A stretch of DNA of 64,000 nt from Paracoccus tibetensis. GTDB taxonomy: Bacteria; Pseudomonadota; Alphaproteobacteria; Rhodobacterales; Rhodobacteraceae. Below, one piece after another: positions 18,061-26,764 of this stretch. The stretch spans positions 277,015-341,014 of the forward strand of contig NZ_FMVT01000004.1 in assembly GCF_900102505.1 (NCBI RefSeq). The letters run 5' to 3'. The notes under the pieces are model-generated. The model saw nothing but the letters and a program-made list of their open reading frames with translations. It made no database searches and had not been told where the DNA came from. The position numbers and the translations under genes were made by a program. The first letter of the stretch is position 1. Each line of letters begins with the position of its first letter.

Positions 18061-19035
18061 TTAGGTGACCTCCGGGTAGAGCCAGCAGGCGGCGCGGCGG
18101 CCGGGTTCGATCTCGGACGCGGCAGGGCGGTGGATGCGGCACTTGTCGAAGACCTTGGGGCAGCGCGGGTTGAAGGCGCAGCCCTGCGGGATCGCGTTGA
18201 GGCGCGGCATCGAGCCGGGGATGTGCACCAGCCGGTCGAGGTTCTCGCCCAGCTTCGGGATCGCGCCCATCAGCCCCTGCGAATAGGGATGCTTGGCGTC
18301 CTTGATGACGGACGCCACCGGCCCCAGCTCGGCCAGCCGCCCGGCATACATCACCGCGACGCGGTCGGCCGTCTCGGCGATGACTCCCATGTCATGCGTG
18401 ACCAGCATGATGGCGGCGCCCCGCTCGGCGCAGATCTCCTTCATCACGTCGATGATCTGCGCCTGAACCGAGACGTCCAGCGCGGTCGTCGGCTCGTCCG
18501 CGATCACCACCTCGGGGTCGGCACAGAGCGCCAGCGCGATCACCACGCGCTGCCGCATCCCGCCCGAGAACTGGTGCGGGTAGTCGTCGATCCGCCGCGC
18601 GGCATCGGGAATGCCGACATCGTCCAGTAGCTTCACGGCGCGCTTGCGGGCGTCGCTTTCGGACAGCGGCAAATGCGTGCGGATCGTCTCGATCAGCTGG
18701 CGCGAGATGCGGTAGAGCGGGTTCAGCGAGGTCAGCGGGTCCTGGAAGATCATGCCAATCCGCCGGCCGCGGATCTTGCGCATCTCGTCGGGAGCGAGGT
18801 TGTCGATGCGCTTCTCGCCCAGCCAGATCTCGCCCCGGGCGATGCGGCCCGGCGGGTCGATCAGGCCGATGATGGCGGCGCCGGTCATCGATTTGCCGGC
18901 GCCGCTTTCGCCGACCACGCCCAGCACCTCGCCGGGCATGATGTCGAAGGTGATGTCCTCAACGGCGGTCAGCAGGCCGCGCCGGGTCGGAAACTCGACC
19001 GTGAGGCCGCGAACGGAAAGAACGGGTTTGCTCAT
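18061..19035 (-). CDS. Oligopeptide-type ABC transporter ATPase (DppD/OppD-like)
   Basis: A 324-residue ATPase with Walker [10 protein letters not shown] (42-50; the usual Ser/Thr after Lys is kept and the next position is Met), signature FSGGMRQR, Walker [13 protein letters not shown] and switch LVTHDMGVI. The Cys-rich C-terminus ([15 protein letters not shown]) is the Opp/Dpp type. It is four bases from the permease stop and directly before the second ATPase, giving the heterodimeric ATPase pair of this transporter. Confidence 0.93.
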   Translation of the reverse strand: MSKPVLSVRGLTVEFPTRRGLLTAVEDITFDIMPGEVLGVVGESGAGKSMTGAAIIGLIDPPGRIARGEIWLGEKRIDNLAPDEMRKIRGRRIGMIFQDPLTSLNPLYRISRQLIETIRTHLPLSESDARKRAVKLLDDVGIPDAARRIDDYPHQFSGGMRQRVVIALALCADPEVVIADEPTTALDVSVQAQIIDVMKEICAERGAAIMLVTHDMGVIAETADRVAVMYAGRLAELGPVASVIKDAKHPYSQGLMGAIPKLGENLDRLVHIPGSMPRLNAIPQGCAFNPRCPKVFDKCRIHRPAASEIEPGRRAACWLYPEVT

Positions 19036-19039
19036 GTCC

Positions 19040-20017
19040 TCACCGCAGCTTGGGGTTCAGCGCGTCACGCAGCCAGTCGCCCAGCAGGTTCACCGACAGG
19101 GCCAGCAGGATCAGCGTCAGCGCCGGGAAGAGCAGGATCCACCACTCGCCCGAGAAGAGGAACTGCTGCCCGATGCGGATCAGCGTGCCGAGCGAGGGCT
19201 GCGTCGGCGGGACGCCTACGCCGAGGAAGGACAGCGTCGCCTCCTCGATGATCGCGAGCGCGAGGCCGATGGTGCCGATGACCAGCACCGGCCCGAGGAC
19301 GTTCGGCAGGACGTGGCGCAGTAGGATCAGGAAGGGATGCACCCCCATGATCCGGGCGGCCGAGACGTAGTCCTTCTGCCGCTCGACCATCGTCGCGCCG
19401 CGCACGGTCCGGGCAAATTGCGCCCAGTTCGACAGGCCGATGGCGATGATCAGGACCCAGATCGCCATGCTCTCCTGCTGGTTCGGCGGGATCAGGCCGC
19501 GGGCGATCCCGAAGATCAGCAGCGCGATCAGGATGCCGGGGAAGGACAGCTGGATGTCGGCGATGCGCATGATGATCCCGTCGATCATCCCGCCATTGTA
19601 GCCCGCCACCAGCCCAAGCGAGACGCCGAGCGTGATCGCGAAGGCCGTCGCCATCGCGCCCACGAACAGGCTGATGCGGCTGCCATACATGATCGAGGAC
19701 AGCACGTCCCTGCCCTGGTTGTCTGTCCCGAGAAGGTAGGTGTTCCCTGTGAACTGGTTCTCGGTCATCGGCGGGGTGAAGCCGTCCATCAGGTTGAGGC
19801 TGGCAGGGTTGAACGGGTTGTAGGGCGCGATCCACGGGGCGAGGATCGCCATCAGGATCAGCGACAGCGCGACGACTGTCGCGACGATGGTGACGGGCGA
19901 GCGGCGCCAAGAGTAGAAAATGTCGCTGTCGAGCGCCGCCTTGATCCTGCCTTGCGGCTTCGGCGGCACGATGGGCGCGGGGGCCGGTGCGGCTTGGCCT
20001 TCGGTTGGGTGTGTCAT
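19040..20017 (-). CDS. Oligopeptide-type ABC transporter permease (DppC-like)
   Basis: A 325-residue permease with a Pro-rich cytoplasmic N-terminus, a first helix (ATVVALSLILMAILAPWIAPYNP), the extracytoplasmic LGTDNQGRDVLSSIMYGSR motif, five more helices and the ATPase-contact loop ARIMGVHPFLILLRHVLPNVLGPV. LGTDNQGRDV is the marker of the DppC/OppC subfamily. It is three bases after the DppB-like stop. Confidence 0.93.
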   Translation of the reverse strand: MTHPTEGQAAPAPAPIVPPKPQGRIKAALDSDIFYSWRRSPVTIVATVVALSLILMAILAPWIAPYNPFNPASLNLMDGFTPPMTENQFTGNTYLLGTDNQGRDVLSSIMYGSRISLFVGAMATAFAITLGVSLGLVAGYNGGMIDGIIMRIADIQLSFPGILIALLIFGIARGLIPPNQQESMAIWVLIIAIGLSNWAQFARTVRGATMVERQKDYVSAARIMGVHPFLILLRHVLPNVLGPVLVIGTIGLALAIIEEATLSFLGVGVPPTQPSLGTLIRIGQQFLFSGEWWILLFPALTLILLALSVNLLGDWLRDALNPKLR

Positions 20018-20020
20018 GGG

Positions 20021-21001
20021 TTACTTCCCGCTTCCGGCATCGACGCGCAGGCGCGGGTCGACGACGTAGTAAAGAATATCGACGATCAGGTTGATCAGCA
20101 CGAAGACCAGCGCGATGAACATCAGGTACGCGGCCATCACGGGCACATCGACCACCTGGACCGAGACGATGAACAGCGAGCCGACGCCCGGCCACTGGAA
20201 GACGGTCTCCGTCACGATGGCGAAGGCGATGACCGAGCCGAGCTGCAGGCCGGTGATGGTGATGACCGGGACCAGCGTGTTCTTCAGCGCGTGGCCGAAA
20301 TGGATCGCCCGCTGCGACAACCCGCGGGCGCGGGCGAAGCGGATGTATTCGGTGCGCAGCACCTCCAGCATCTCGGCGCGCACGAGGCGCATGATCAGCG
20401 TCAGCTGGAACAGCGACAGCGTGATCGCGGGCAGGACCAGCGAGCGCAGGCCGCTTTCCGTCAGAAGCCCGGTGCGCCAGGCGCCGATCTGCACCGTCTC
20501 GCCGCGCCCGAAGGAGGGGAACCAGCCCAGCTCGACCGCGAAGATGTAGATGAGGCCGATCCCGATCAGGAAGGTCGGCAGCGACACCCCGATCAGCGAG
20601 ACGGCCATCACGAAGCCGGTCAGGAAGCTCTTGGGCTTCAACGCGGTGAAGACGCCGAGCGTCAGCCCGAAAACCATCGCGATGGTGGCCGAGGCGAAGG
20701 CCAGCTCAAGCGTCGCGGGCAGGCGCGACAGGATCAGCTCGGTCACCGGCTGCTGGAGGCGGTAGGAGATGCCGAACTCGCCCTGCATCGCGTTGCCGAT
20801 GAAGCGCAGGAATTGCCAGATGACCGGGTCGTTGAGGCCCAGCCTGTCGCGCATGATCGCCTGATCCTCCAGCCGCGTCTCGACGCCGACCATGCTGGCG
20901 ATGGGATCGCCGACATAGCGGAAGACGACGAAGGCGATCAGCGCCACGAACAGCATGACCAGCACCGATTGCGCCAGCCTGCGGATGATGAAGGCCAGCA
21001 T
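20021..21001 (-). CDS. Oligopeptide-type ABC transporter permease (DppB-like)
   Basis: A 326-residue permease with six membrane helices. It begins MLAFIIRRLAQSVLVMLFVALIAF and has the DppB loop RDRLGLNDPVIWQFLRF, the EAA loop FARARGLSQRAIHFGHALKNTLVPVIT and the C-terminal VDVPVMAAYLMFIALVFVLINLIVDILYYVVDPR. It pairs with the DppC-like permease. A strong hairpin lies between it and the upstream binding-protein gene. Confidence 0.93.
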   Translation of the reverse strand: MLAFIIRRLAQSVLVMLFVALIAFVVFRYVGDPIASMVGVETRLEDQAIMRDRLGLNDPVIWQFLRFIGNAMQGEFGISYRLQQPVTELILSRLPATLELAFASATIAMVFGLTLGVFTALKPKSFLTGFVMAVSLIGVSLPTFLIGIGLIYIFAVELGWFPSFGRGETVQIGAWRTGLLTESGLRSLVLPAITLSLFQLTLIMRLVRAEMLEVLRTEYIRFARARGLSQRAIHFGHALKNTLVPVITITGLQLGSVIAFAIVTETVFQWPGVGSLFIVSVQVVDVPVMAAYLMFIALVFVLINLIVDILYYVVDPRLRVDAGSGK

Positions 21002-21028
21002 GGGCCATATCCTCTCGAAATAGGGAAA

Positions 21029-21059
21029 CGCCGCGCTTGGGAAGCACCCAAGCGCGGCG
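21029..21059 (-). terminator. Intra-operon hairpin between binding protein and permease
   Basis: CGCCGCGCTTGGG at 21029-21041 pairs over 13 bp with CCCAAGCGCGGCG at 21047-21059, with a 5-nt loop. It lies directly after the periplasmic binding-protein gene and before the permease genes. Such hairpins commonly stabilise or partly terminate the message so that binding protein exceeds transporter. Confidence 0.8.
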
Positions 21060-21077
21060 GTCCGTCAGGTCGCGCGA

Positions 21078-22661
21078 TCAGTCGGCGAAGGTCAGCGAGG
21101 TCAGCAGCGGCTGGTTCTCGGGGTGGACCGGCAGCGTGATGTCGTCGCGCATCGCATAGGCCAGCACCTGGTTGTGGATCGGCAGCAGCACGCGCTCTTC
21201 CTTCACGGTCTGCCAGATCTCGGCCACGGTGGCGTCGCGGACTTCCATGTCGGTCTCGGTGCCGAGCGACTGGATCTTCGCGTCCAGCTCGGGGTTCGAG
21301 TAGAGCCCGCCGTTATAGGCGCCGTAGCTGCCTTCCTTCGTGTGCACGAGGTCGTTGAAGACATAGGCCGAGTCGAAGGTCGGAACGCCCCAGCCCAGCA
21401 GGTAGAAGTCGGTCTGATTGTTGGTGACCAGCGGCGAGTGCTGCGCGACCGGGCGCGAGGCCAGCGTCACGTTAATCCCGATCCGGCCCAGCATGCCGAC
21501 GACCGCCTGGCTGATCGCCTCGTCGTTGACGTAGCGGTTGTTCGGCGTGTCCAGCGTGACGGTGAAGCCGTTCTCGTAGCCGGCCTCGTTCATCAGCTCC
21601 TGCGCGCGCTCCAGATCCACGGCGGGATAGGCGTTCAGCTCCTCGGTCCAGCCGGCGACGAAGGGCGGGTTGGCGACGCCCGTCGGCAGCGCCTGACCGC
21701 GCATCACGACCTGCGCGATGGCGTCGCGGTCCACGGCCAGCTCCATCGCCTCGCGCACGCGCGGGTCGTTGAAAGGGTTCGCGTCGGTGACGTTGGACGA
21801 GGCCAGCGGCTCTTCCCCGAAGCGGTAGCCGAAATAGATCACGCGGTTCTCGGGGCCGGTCTCGATCTTGACACCCTGCGTCGCCTGCAGCCGCTCGATG
21901 TCCTGGACGGGCACGTCCTGCACCAGGTCCACCTCGCCCGACAAGAGCGCCGCGATGCGGGTCGCGTTGTCGGCGATGGGCAGGTAGATGATCTCGGTCA
22001 CCGCCGGGGTATCCTCGGCCCAGTGGTTCTCGTTCAGCGTCAGGACCGAGCGGACGTCGACCTCGCGCGATTGCAGGATGTAGGGGCCGGTGCCGTTGGT
22101 GTTGCGGACGGCGTAGTTGTCCTCGCCCGCGGCATAGTCCTGCACCTCGACCACGTCATTGGCCTCGGACCAGTCCTTGTCCATGATGAAGGTGTTGGTC
22201 AGGTTGTTGGGATAGAGCGGCGACGGGCCGGTCATCTGCACCTCGACCGTGTAGTCGTCCACCGCGCGCACCTCGGCCACCTCGACATGCAGCTGGCGCA
22301 TGTTAGAGGCTTCGGAGCGGGCGCGGTCCAGCGAGAAGACAACGTCCTCGGCCGTGAACTCGGCGCCGTCGTGGAAGGTCACGCCCTCGCGCAGGCGGAA
22401 CACCCAGACCGTCGGATCGTCCTCCTTCAGCTCCCACTCGGTCGCGAGGCGCGGCTGCAGCGTGCCCTCCTCGTCGCGGTCCACCAGCGTCTCGTAGATA
22501 TGGTGCGCGAAGTTGTGCGTCACGCCCTGGTTCTGGGAATGGGGGTCAAGCGTCAGCGCGTCCGAGGCGCGGGCCCATCGGATCGTCTCGGCCGAGGCGG
22601 TGCCGGCGATCATCGTCGTGGACAGCAGCGCAAGGCCGAGGCGCGTCATCACCTTCTTCAT
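21078..22661 (-). CDS. Periplasmic oligopeptide-type solute-binding protein
   Basis: A 527-residue class C binding protein (SBP_bac_5). The signal peptide is MKKVMTRLGLALLSTTMIAGTASA, followed by ETIRWARASDALTLDPHSQN. Family motifs include YETLVDRDEEGTLQPRLATEWELKEDDPTVWVFRLREGVTFHDG and FTAEDVVFSLDRA. The start at 22661 has a GGGAG site. The ligand cannot be read from sequence. Upstream in the same direction lie DUF1989 and YcgG/GntA-like genes 168 nt away, which suggests a nitrogen-rich substrate such as a guanidino compound or modified peptide (inference). Confidence 0.93.
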   Translation of the reverse strand: MKKVMTRLGLALLSTTMIAGTASAETIRWARASDALTLDPHSQNQGVTHNFAHHIYETLVDRDEEGTLQPRLATEWELKEDDPTVWVFRLREGVTFHDGAEFTAEDVVFSLDRARSEASNMRQLHVEVAEVRAVDDYTVEVQMTGPSPLYPNNLTNTFIMDKDWSEANDVVEVQDYAAGEDNYAVRNTNGTGPYILQSREVDVRSVLTLNENHWAEDTPAVTEIIYLPIADNATRIAALLSGEVDLVQDVPVQDIERLQATQGVKIETGPENRVIYFGYRFGEEPLASSNVTDANPFNDPRVREAMELAVDRDAIAQVVMRGQALPTGVANPPFVAGWTEELNAYPAVDLERAQELMNEAGYENGFTVTLDTPNNRYVNDEAISQAVVGMLGRIGINVTLASRPVAQHSPLVTNNQTDFYLLGWGVPTFDSAYVFNDLVHTKEGSYGAYNGGLYSNPELDAKIQSLGTETDMEVRDATVAEIWQTVKEERVLLPIHNQVLAYAMRDDITLPVHPENQPLLTSLTFAD

Positions 22662-22829
22662 CTCTCTCTCCCTGATCATTGAAGCAGGCCGCCTCGAGGG
22701 CAGCCACTTCCACCAGAAGACCCGCTGATGCCCGCCGTTGCAAGTGGCGCGCAGCGGTTCGAGACGTGGCGTCACAACGCCGCCCCCGCCGCGCGCCATC
22801 GGGCGCGGATCAGGGCAGCGTTGGCGGCG

Positions 22830-23432
22830 CTACTCCTGCGGGTGTTGCCCGCCGTCGATGCTGTAGTGGATGGGCTTGAAGCTGCCGCCGTTCGAGGCAT
22901 AGGCCGAGCAGGCCGTCAGGCCGATGATCAGGTCCATCTCGGCCCGCAGCCGCAGGTGATCGCCCGGCTTGCTGACCGGCGGATCGACCCGCAGCTTGCC
23001 GTCCGCCGCGACGGGGACGTTCATGAAGACGTTGAACGCGCAGGGTATCATGTCGGGCTCGACACCGAAGGGCGCCAGCGCCTCGGCGAGATTGCCGAAG
23101 CAGCCGCGATGGACCGGCTGGTCGGGGTAGAAGTGGCGGAAGGTCGCCTCGCTGCAGGGCGTCAGCAGGAAGTCGTGCCGCCCTACGCTGTCCTCGACGA
23201 TCGTCAGCATCACCCGCGAGCGGTTGGACCAGAGCCGCGCGCCCGTCGTCAGGGCGATCGTCTCCTCGTAATCAAAGGTCCGCCCGTTCGAGATCACCTC
23301 GCGCACGTCCTCGGCGCTGTAGGCCAGAAGGTCCGAGACCTGCATCCCCTCGGGGTCGATGACCGTCAGCACCTGCCCCCGCGCCAGGCGGAAGGCCGCG
23401 CCGCTGCGGGGCGGGATTTCAGTGACGGGCAT
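22830..23432 (-). CDS. DUF1989 (urea-carboxylase-associated) protein
   Basis: A 200-residue protein with the DUF1989 pattern: EIPPRSGAAFRLARGQVLTVIDPEGMQVSDLLAY, LWSNRSRVMLTIVEDSVGRHDFLLTPCSEATF, CAFNVFMNVPVAADGKLRV and the C-terminal CSAYASNGGSFKPIHYSI. Some members sit beside urea carboxylase or aminomethyl-transfer genes, but none of those is here. Cys and His positions could bind a metal. The gene overlaps the end of the upstream YcgG-like gene by 14 nt, so the two are translated together. Function is unknown; a role in handling urea- or guanidine-type nitrogen is an inference from family context. Confidence 0.85.
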   Translation of the reverse strand: MPVTEIPPRSGAAFRLARGQVLTVIDPEGMQVSDLLAYSAEDVREVISNGRTFDYEETIALTTGARLWSNRSRVMLTIVEDSVGRHDFLLTPCSEATFRHFYPDQPVHRGCFGNLAEALAPFGVEPDMIPCAFNVFMNVPVAADGKLRVDPPVSKPGDHLRLRAEMDLIIGLTACSAYASNGGSFKPIHYSIDGGQHPQE

Positions 23433-24111
23433 CGTCGGCCCTCGGGTCGTGGAAGGGGCAGCGCCAGCTGTCGTCGACCAGGCGGCCGCTGTACTGGCGC
23501 GCCTCGCTGGTCTCGCCGTGGCGCGCGAGCATCGGGTTGATGCTGCCCGCCAGCGCCTCGTCGCGGCTGAGGATCTTCTCGCGCATCCGCTCGTAGACCC
23601 CCTCCTCGCGCAGACGCTCGAACTGGTCGTGCAGGTTGAAGACGAGGGTCGGCCGCGGCATCCGCCGTGCCGGGCGCGAGGCCGCCGGGTGAAGGCCCAC
23701 GACGAAGAACGCCGCCCCGCCGAAACTCAGCGAGAAGTGCGGGTCCTCGGGATCAAGGCTGACGCTGCTGTCATAGGGCTGCCGCCGGCGGTCGTCGATC
23801 TCGGCCAGGGATTGCAGGCGCCCCCACATGGCGGTCTCGAACTGCTCCTCGTCCAGGTCGTCCGGCCCGGCGAAGACAACGGCCAGGCTGCGCAGGCCGG
23901 ACGGATCTTGCTGATAGTCGCGAACCCAGGCGATCAGCTCGGTATGGATGTGCACGTCGTCCACCGCCATCCGAAGCGAGCGGCAGACCACCGTCTTCAG
24001 CGTCCCCCGCGCCATCGCGGACTTCGCCCCGAGGCAGGGAAAGTCCTTGTCCGCAATCGCCGCCATCAGCTCGTCGCTGGCCTGCTGCGCCGTGTCGTCG
24101 TCGATCTGCAT
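23419..24111 (-). CDS. YqcI/YcgG-family (GntA-like) heme-dependent N-hydroxylase
   Basis: A 230-residue protein of the YqcI/YcgG family, the family of the guanitoxin pathway enzyme GntA, a heme-dependent hydroxylase acting on a guanidine nitrogen. Visible family marks are KDFPCLGAKSAMARG near the N-terminus, HFSLSFGGAAFFVVGLHPAASRPARR, PTLVFNLHDQFERLREEGVYERM and the C-terminal WRCPFHDPR. The His-rich motifs (GLHP, NLHDQF, PFHDP) are candidates for heme binding. ATG at 24111 was chosen; a TTG 33 nt upstream is possible and no start has a strong ribosome binding site. The substrate may differ from guanitoxin precursors. Confidence 0.82.
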   Translation of the reverse strand: MQIDDDTAQQASDELMAAIADKDFPCLGAKSAMARGTLKTVVCRSLRMAVDDVHIHTELIAWVRDYQQDPSGLRSLAVVFAGPDDLDEEQFETAMWGRLQSLAEIDDRRRQPYDSSVSLDPEDPHFSLSFGGAAFFVVGLHPAASRPARRMPRPTLVFNLHDQFERLREEGVYERMREKILSRDEALAGSINPMLARHGETSEARQYSGRLVDDSWRCPFHDPRADDARH

Positions 24112-24286
24112 TGTCTTGACCCACTGCCATCTTGCTCCGCACAACCGCTCGCCGGATGCTGCAGTTCCTTAAATGTTCGTCAGCTGCGCGCACCGGCCGC
24201 AGGCCGGAAGGTGCCGTGGCGAAACTTCTCCCTCTTTTCAGATTGCTGATATAACAGGCGCAAGAGTGTCCACCGCAGGAGCGCGA

Positions 24287-26551
24287 ATGCACGGTCACCA
24301 CAACGAGGCCCTGGTCTTTCTCGCGCTTCTGATCGCCACGGCGACCTCGTACACGGCGCTGGATCTGGCCGGGCGCTTCGGCGCCGCCACGACGCGCCGG
24401 GCCCGCGGGGCTTGGCTGGGCGGCGCGGCCTTCTCGCTTGGCGGCGGGATCTGGTCGATGCATTTCGTGGCGATGCTGGCGCACTCGCTGCCGGGCGCGC
24501 ACGCCTCCTATGGGCTGGGGCTCACGGCGCTGTCCTTCCTGCTGGCCGTCTGCGCGACGGGCGCGGGCTTTGCCATCGTCGTGCACCTGCGCCGGCGCGT
24601 GGCGGCGCTGCTGCTCAGCGGGCCGCTGATGGGCTTCGGCATCGCTGCGATGCACTATACCGGCATGGCCGCGCTGCGGGTGCCCATGACCGTCAGCTAC
24701 GACCCGGCCTGGATCGCGATATCGCTGGTGATCGCCATTGGCGCCGCGACGGCCGCGCTGTGGCTGGCCTTCATGAACACGGGCCTTGTCGAGAAGTTCA
24801 TCGCCGCGGTGGTCATGGGGGCCGCGATCTCGGGGATGCATTTCTCGGGGATGCGGGCCGCGACGTTCGTGCCGATCCCGGGCGGCGCGCCGCTACAAAG
24901 CCGCAGCGTCGATCTGGAGGTGCTGGGCACCGTCATCTCGGTCGTGACCTTCGCGATCCTCTCGCTCGGCCTGCTCGCCGCCGCCACCGACCGCCGCCGC
25001 GCGCAGCAGAGCCAGCGCGAGGCCGAGCTGCTGCGCGAGAGCGAAGAGCGCTTCCGCCTGCTCTACCGCCGCACGCCCCTGCCCCTCCACGCGGTCGATC
25101 CGAACGACGACATCCTCGATGTCAGCGACGCCTGGCTCGCCCTTCTGGGCTACGGTCGCGACGAGGTGATCGGGCGACCCCTGCGAAGCTTCATGACCCC
25201 CGCCTCGGCGCAGGAGCGGGCGGGCTCGACCTGGCCCGCCGTTGCCGAGACGGACGCGCTGCGCGAGGTCCAGGCCGGGCTGGTGACGAAATCAGGCAGG
25301 CTGGTCGAGGTCGAGATGACCGGCCGCAGGGAACTGGATGCCGAGGGGCGCTTCGCCTCCTGCATCGAGGGACTTGTCGACGTCACCGCCCGCAAGGAGG
25401 CCGAGAACGCGCTGCGGCAGGCGCAGAAGATGGAGGTCCTCGGCCATCTGACCGGCGGCGTGGCGCATGACTTCAACAACCTGCTGGCGATCATCCTCGG
25501 CAACCTCGAGCTTCTGCGCAAGCGCGCCGGCGGCGACGAGCGGAGCCGGGAGCTGATCGACCTGGCGATCCAGGGGGTCGAGCGCGGCTCGACGCTGACG
25601 CAGCGGATGCTGGCCTTCGCGCGGCGCCAGAGCCTCGATCCGAAGAACATCGACGTGGGCGGGCTGATCCGCGGCATGGCCGGCCTGCTGCAGCGCTCGC
25701 TCGGCCCGCATTACGAGCTGCACCTGCCCGAGGCCGAGCAGGTGGCCGTCGCCAACGTGGACGAGAACCAGCTGGAGATGGCGCTGCTGAACCTGATCGT
25801 CAACGCGCGCGACGCGATGCCGGCCGGCGGGTCGATCCGCGTCTCGGTCGAGGCCGTGCAGACCCATGGCGCCCCGCAGCAGATCGCGATCCGCGTGCTG
25901 GACCACGGCAGCGGCATGGACCCCGAGACCCTGGCCCGCGCGACCGAGCCCTTTTTCACCACCAAGGGCCCGACGAAGGGCACGGGCCTGGGCCTGTCGA
26001 TGGTGCACGGCTTCGCCGCGCAGTCCGGCGGCAAGCTCTATCTCTCCAGCACGCCCGGCGAAGGAACGCAGGCGACGATGATGCTGCCCGCCGCCCTTGC
26101 CCCCGCCCCGGCCGAACCGCGCCAGTCCCTGCCCGAACCCGCGCCGGCCCCCCGCGTCGCGGCGACCGTCCTGGCCGTGGACGACGACATCCTGGTCCTG
26201 ATGAACACACAGGCGATGCTCGAGGACATGGGCCACCGCGTCCTTGCCGCTCACAGCGGCGACGAGGCGCTGCGCATCCTCGAGCAGGCGCGCGATGTCG
26301 ATCTGGTCATTACCGACCAGGCCATGCCCCGGATGACCGGGCTGCAGCTGGCCGAGGCGCTGAGGCTTCACCGCCCGGACCTGCCGGTGATCCTGGCCAC
26401 GGGCTATGCCGAGCTGCCCCCCAACCACGCGAACATCGCCTACCGGCTCGACAAACCCTTCTTCCAGGTGCAGCTGGAACGCGCCGTGGCCGAGGCGCTG
26501 CGCGCGGCGCCCGACCCCAACGTCATCCCCTTCCGCCTTCCCGCAGGCTAG
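24287..26551 (+). CDS. Hybrid histidine kinase with MHYT sensor, PAS and receiver domains
   Basis: A 754-residue membrane sensor. The N-terminal ~230 residues hold about seven helices with three MHYT-type motifs (SMHFVAM, AMHYTGM, GMHFSGM), a proposed copper-linked sensor for O2, CO or NO. A PAS domain follows at ~250-370. The kinase has its phosphorylated His in GGVAHDFNNLL (about residue 394) and ATP-binding boxes NLIVNARDAMP, DHGSGM and GTGLGLSMVHGF. A C-terminal receiver (626-754) has the acidic VDDD patch, phospho-Asp in VITDQAMP (about 677) and Lys in LDKPF. ATG at 24287 is set by AGGAG 5 nt upstream. There is no separate response regulator beside it. It is divergent from the YcgG-like operon. 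Confidence 0.93.
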   Translation: MHGHHNEALVFLALLIATATSYTALDLAGRFGAATTRRARGAWLGGAAFSLGGGIWSMHFVAMLAHSLPGAHASYGLGLTALSFLLAVCATGAGFAIVVHLRRRVAALLLSGPLMGFGIAAMHYTGMAALRVPMTVSYDPAWIAISLVIAIGAATAALWLAFMNTGLVEKFIAAVVMGAAISGMHFSGMRAATFVPIPGGAPLQSRSVDLEVLGTVISVVTFAILSLGLLAAATDRRRAQQSQREAELLRESEERFRLLYRRTPLPLHAVDPNDDILDVSDAWLALLGYGRDEVIGRPLRSFMTPASAQERAGSTWPAVAETDALREVQAGLVTKSGRLVEVEMTGRRELDAEGRFASCIEGLVDVTARKEAENALRQAQKMEVLGHLTGGVAHDFNNLLAIILGNLELLRKRAGGDERSRELIDLAIQGVERGSTLTQRMLAFARRQSLDPKNIDVGGLIRGMAGLLQRSLGPHYELHLPEAEQVAVANVDENQLEMALLNLIVNARDAMPAGGSIRVSVEAVQTHGAPQQIAIRVLDHGSGMDPETLARATEPFFTTKGPTKGTGLGLSMVHGFAAQSGGKLYLSSTPGEGTQATMMLPAALAPAPAEPRQSLPEPAPAPRVAATVLAVDDDILVLMNTQAMLEDMGHRVLAAHSGDEALRILEQARDVDLVITDQAMPRMTGLQLAEALRLHRPDLPVILATGYAELPPNHANIAYRLDKPFFQVQLERAVAEALRAAPDPNVIPFRLPAG

Positions 26552-26764
26552 GGACAGGACGCATCTCACAGCGGGATGCCGTCGCCTTTGCTTGGTTGAT
26601 GGCCCTGCTGCACGAGCTATCCGCGCCATGAAGCGCCGCCGCGGGAATCCCAGCGAGTTTATCTTCGGCTCGACGCGGCCCCTGCCACGATACCCGCGCT
26701 CAGTTCCACCAGCGTTCTCGTCCCCGAGCGCATCTCGTGCAGCGCCGACTTGGCTGCTGGTTGT

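Noticed and set aside
19337..21139. A 600-codon plus-strand frame opposite the peptide permeases
   Set aside because: Arg/Asp/His/Gln-rich antisense product of two clear permease genes.
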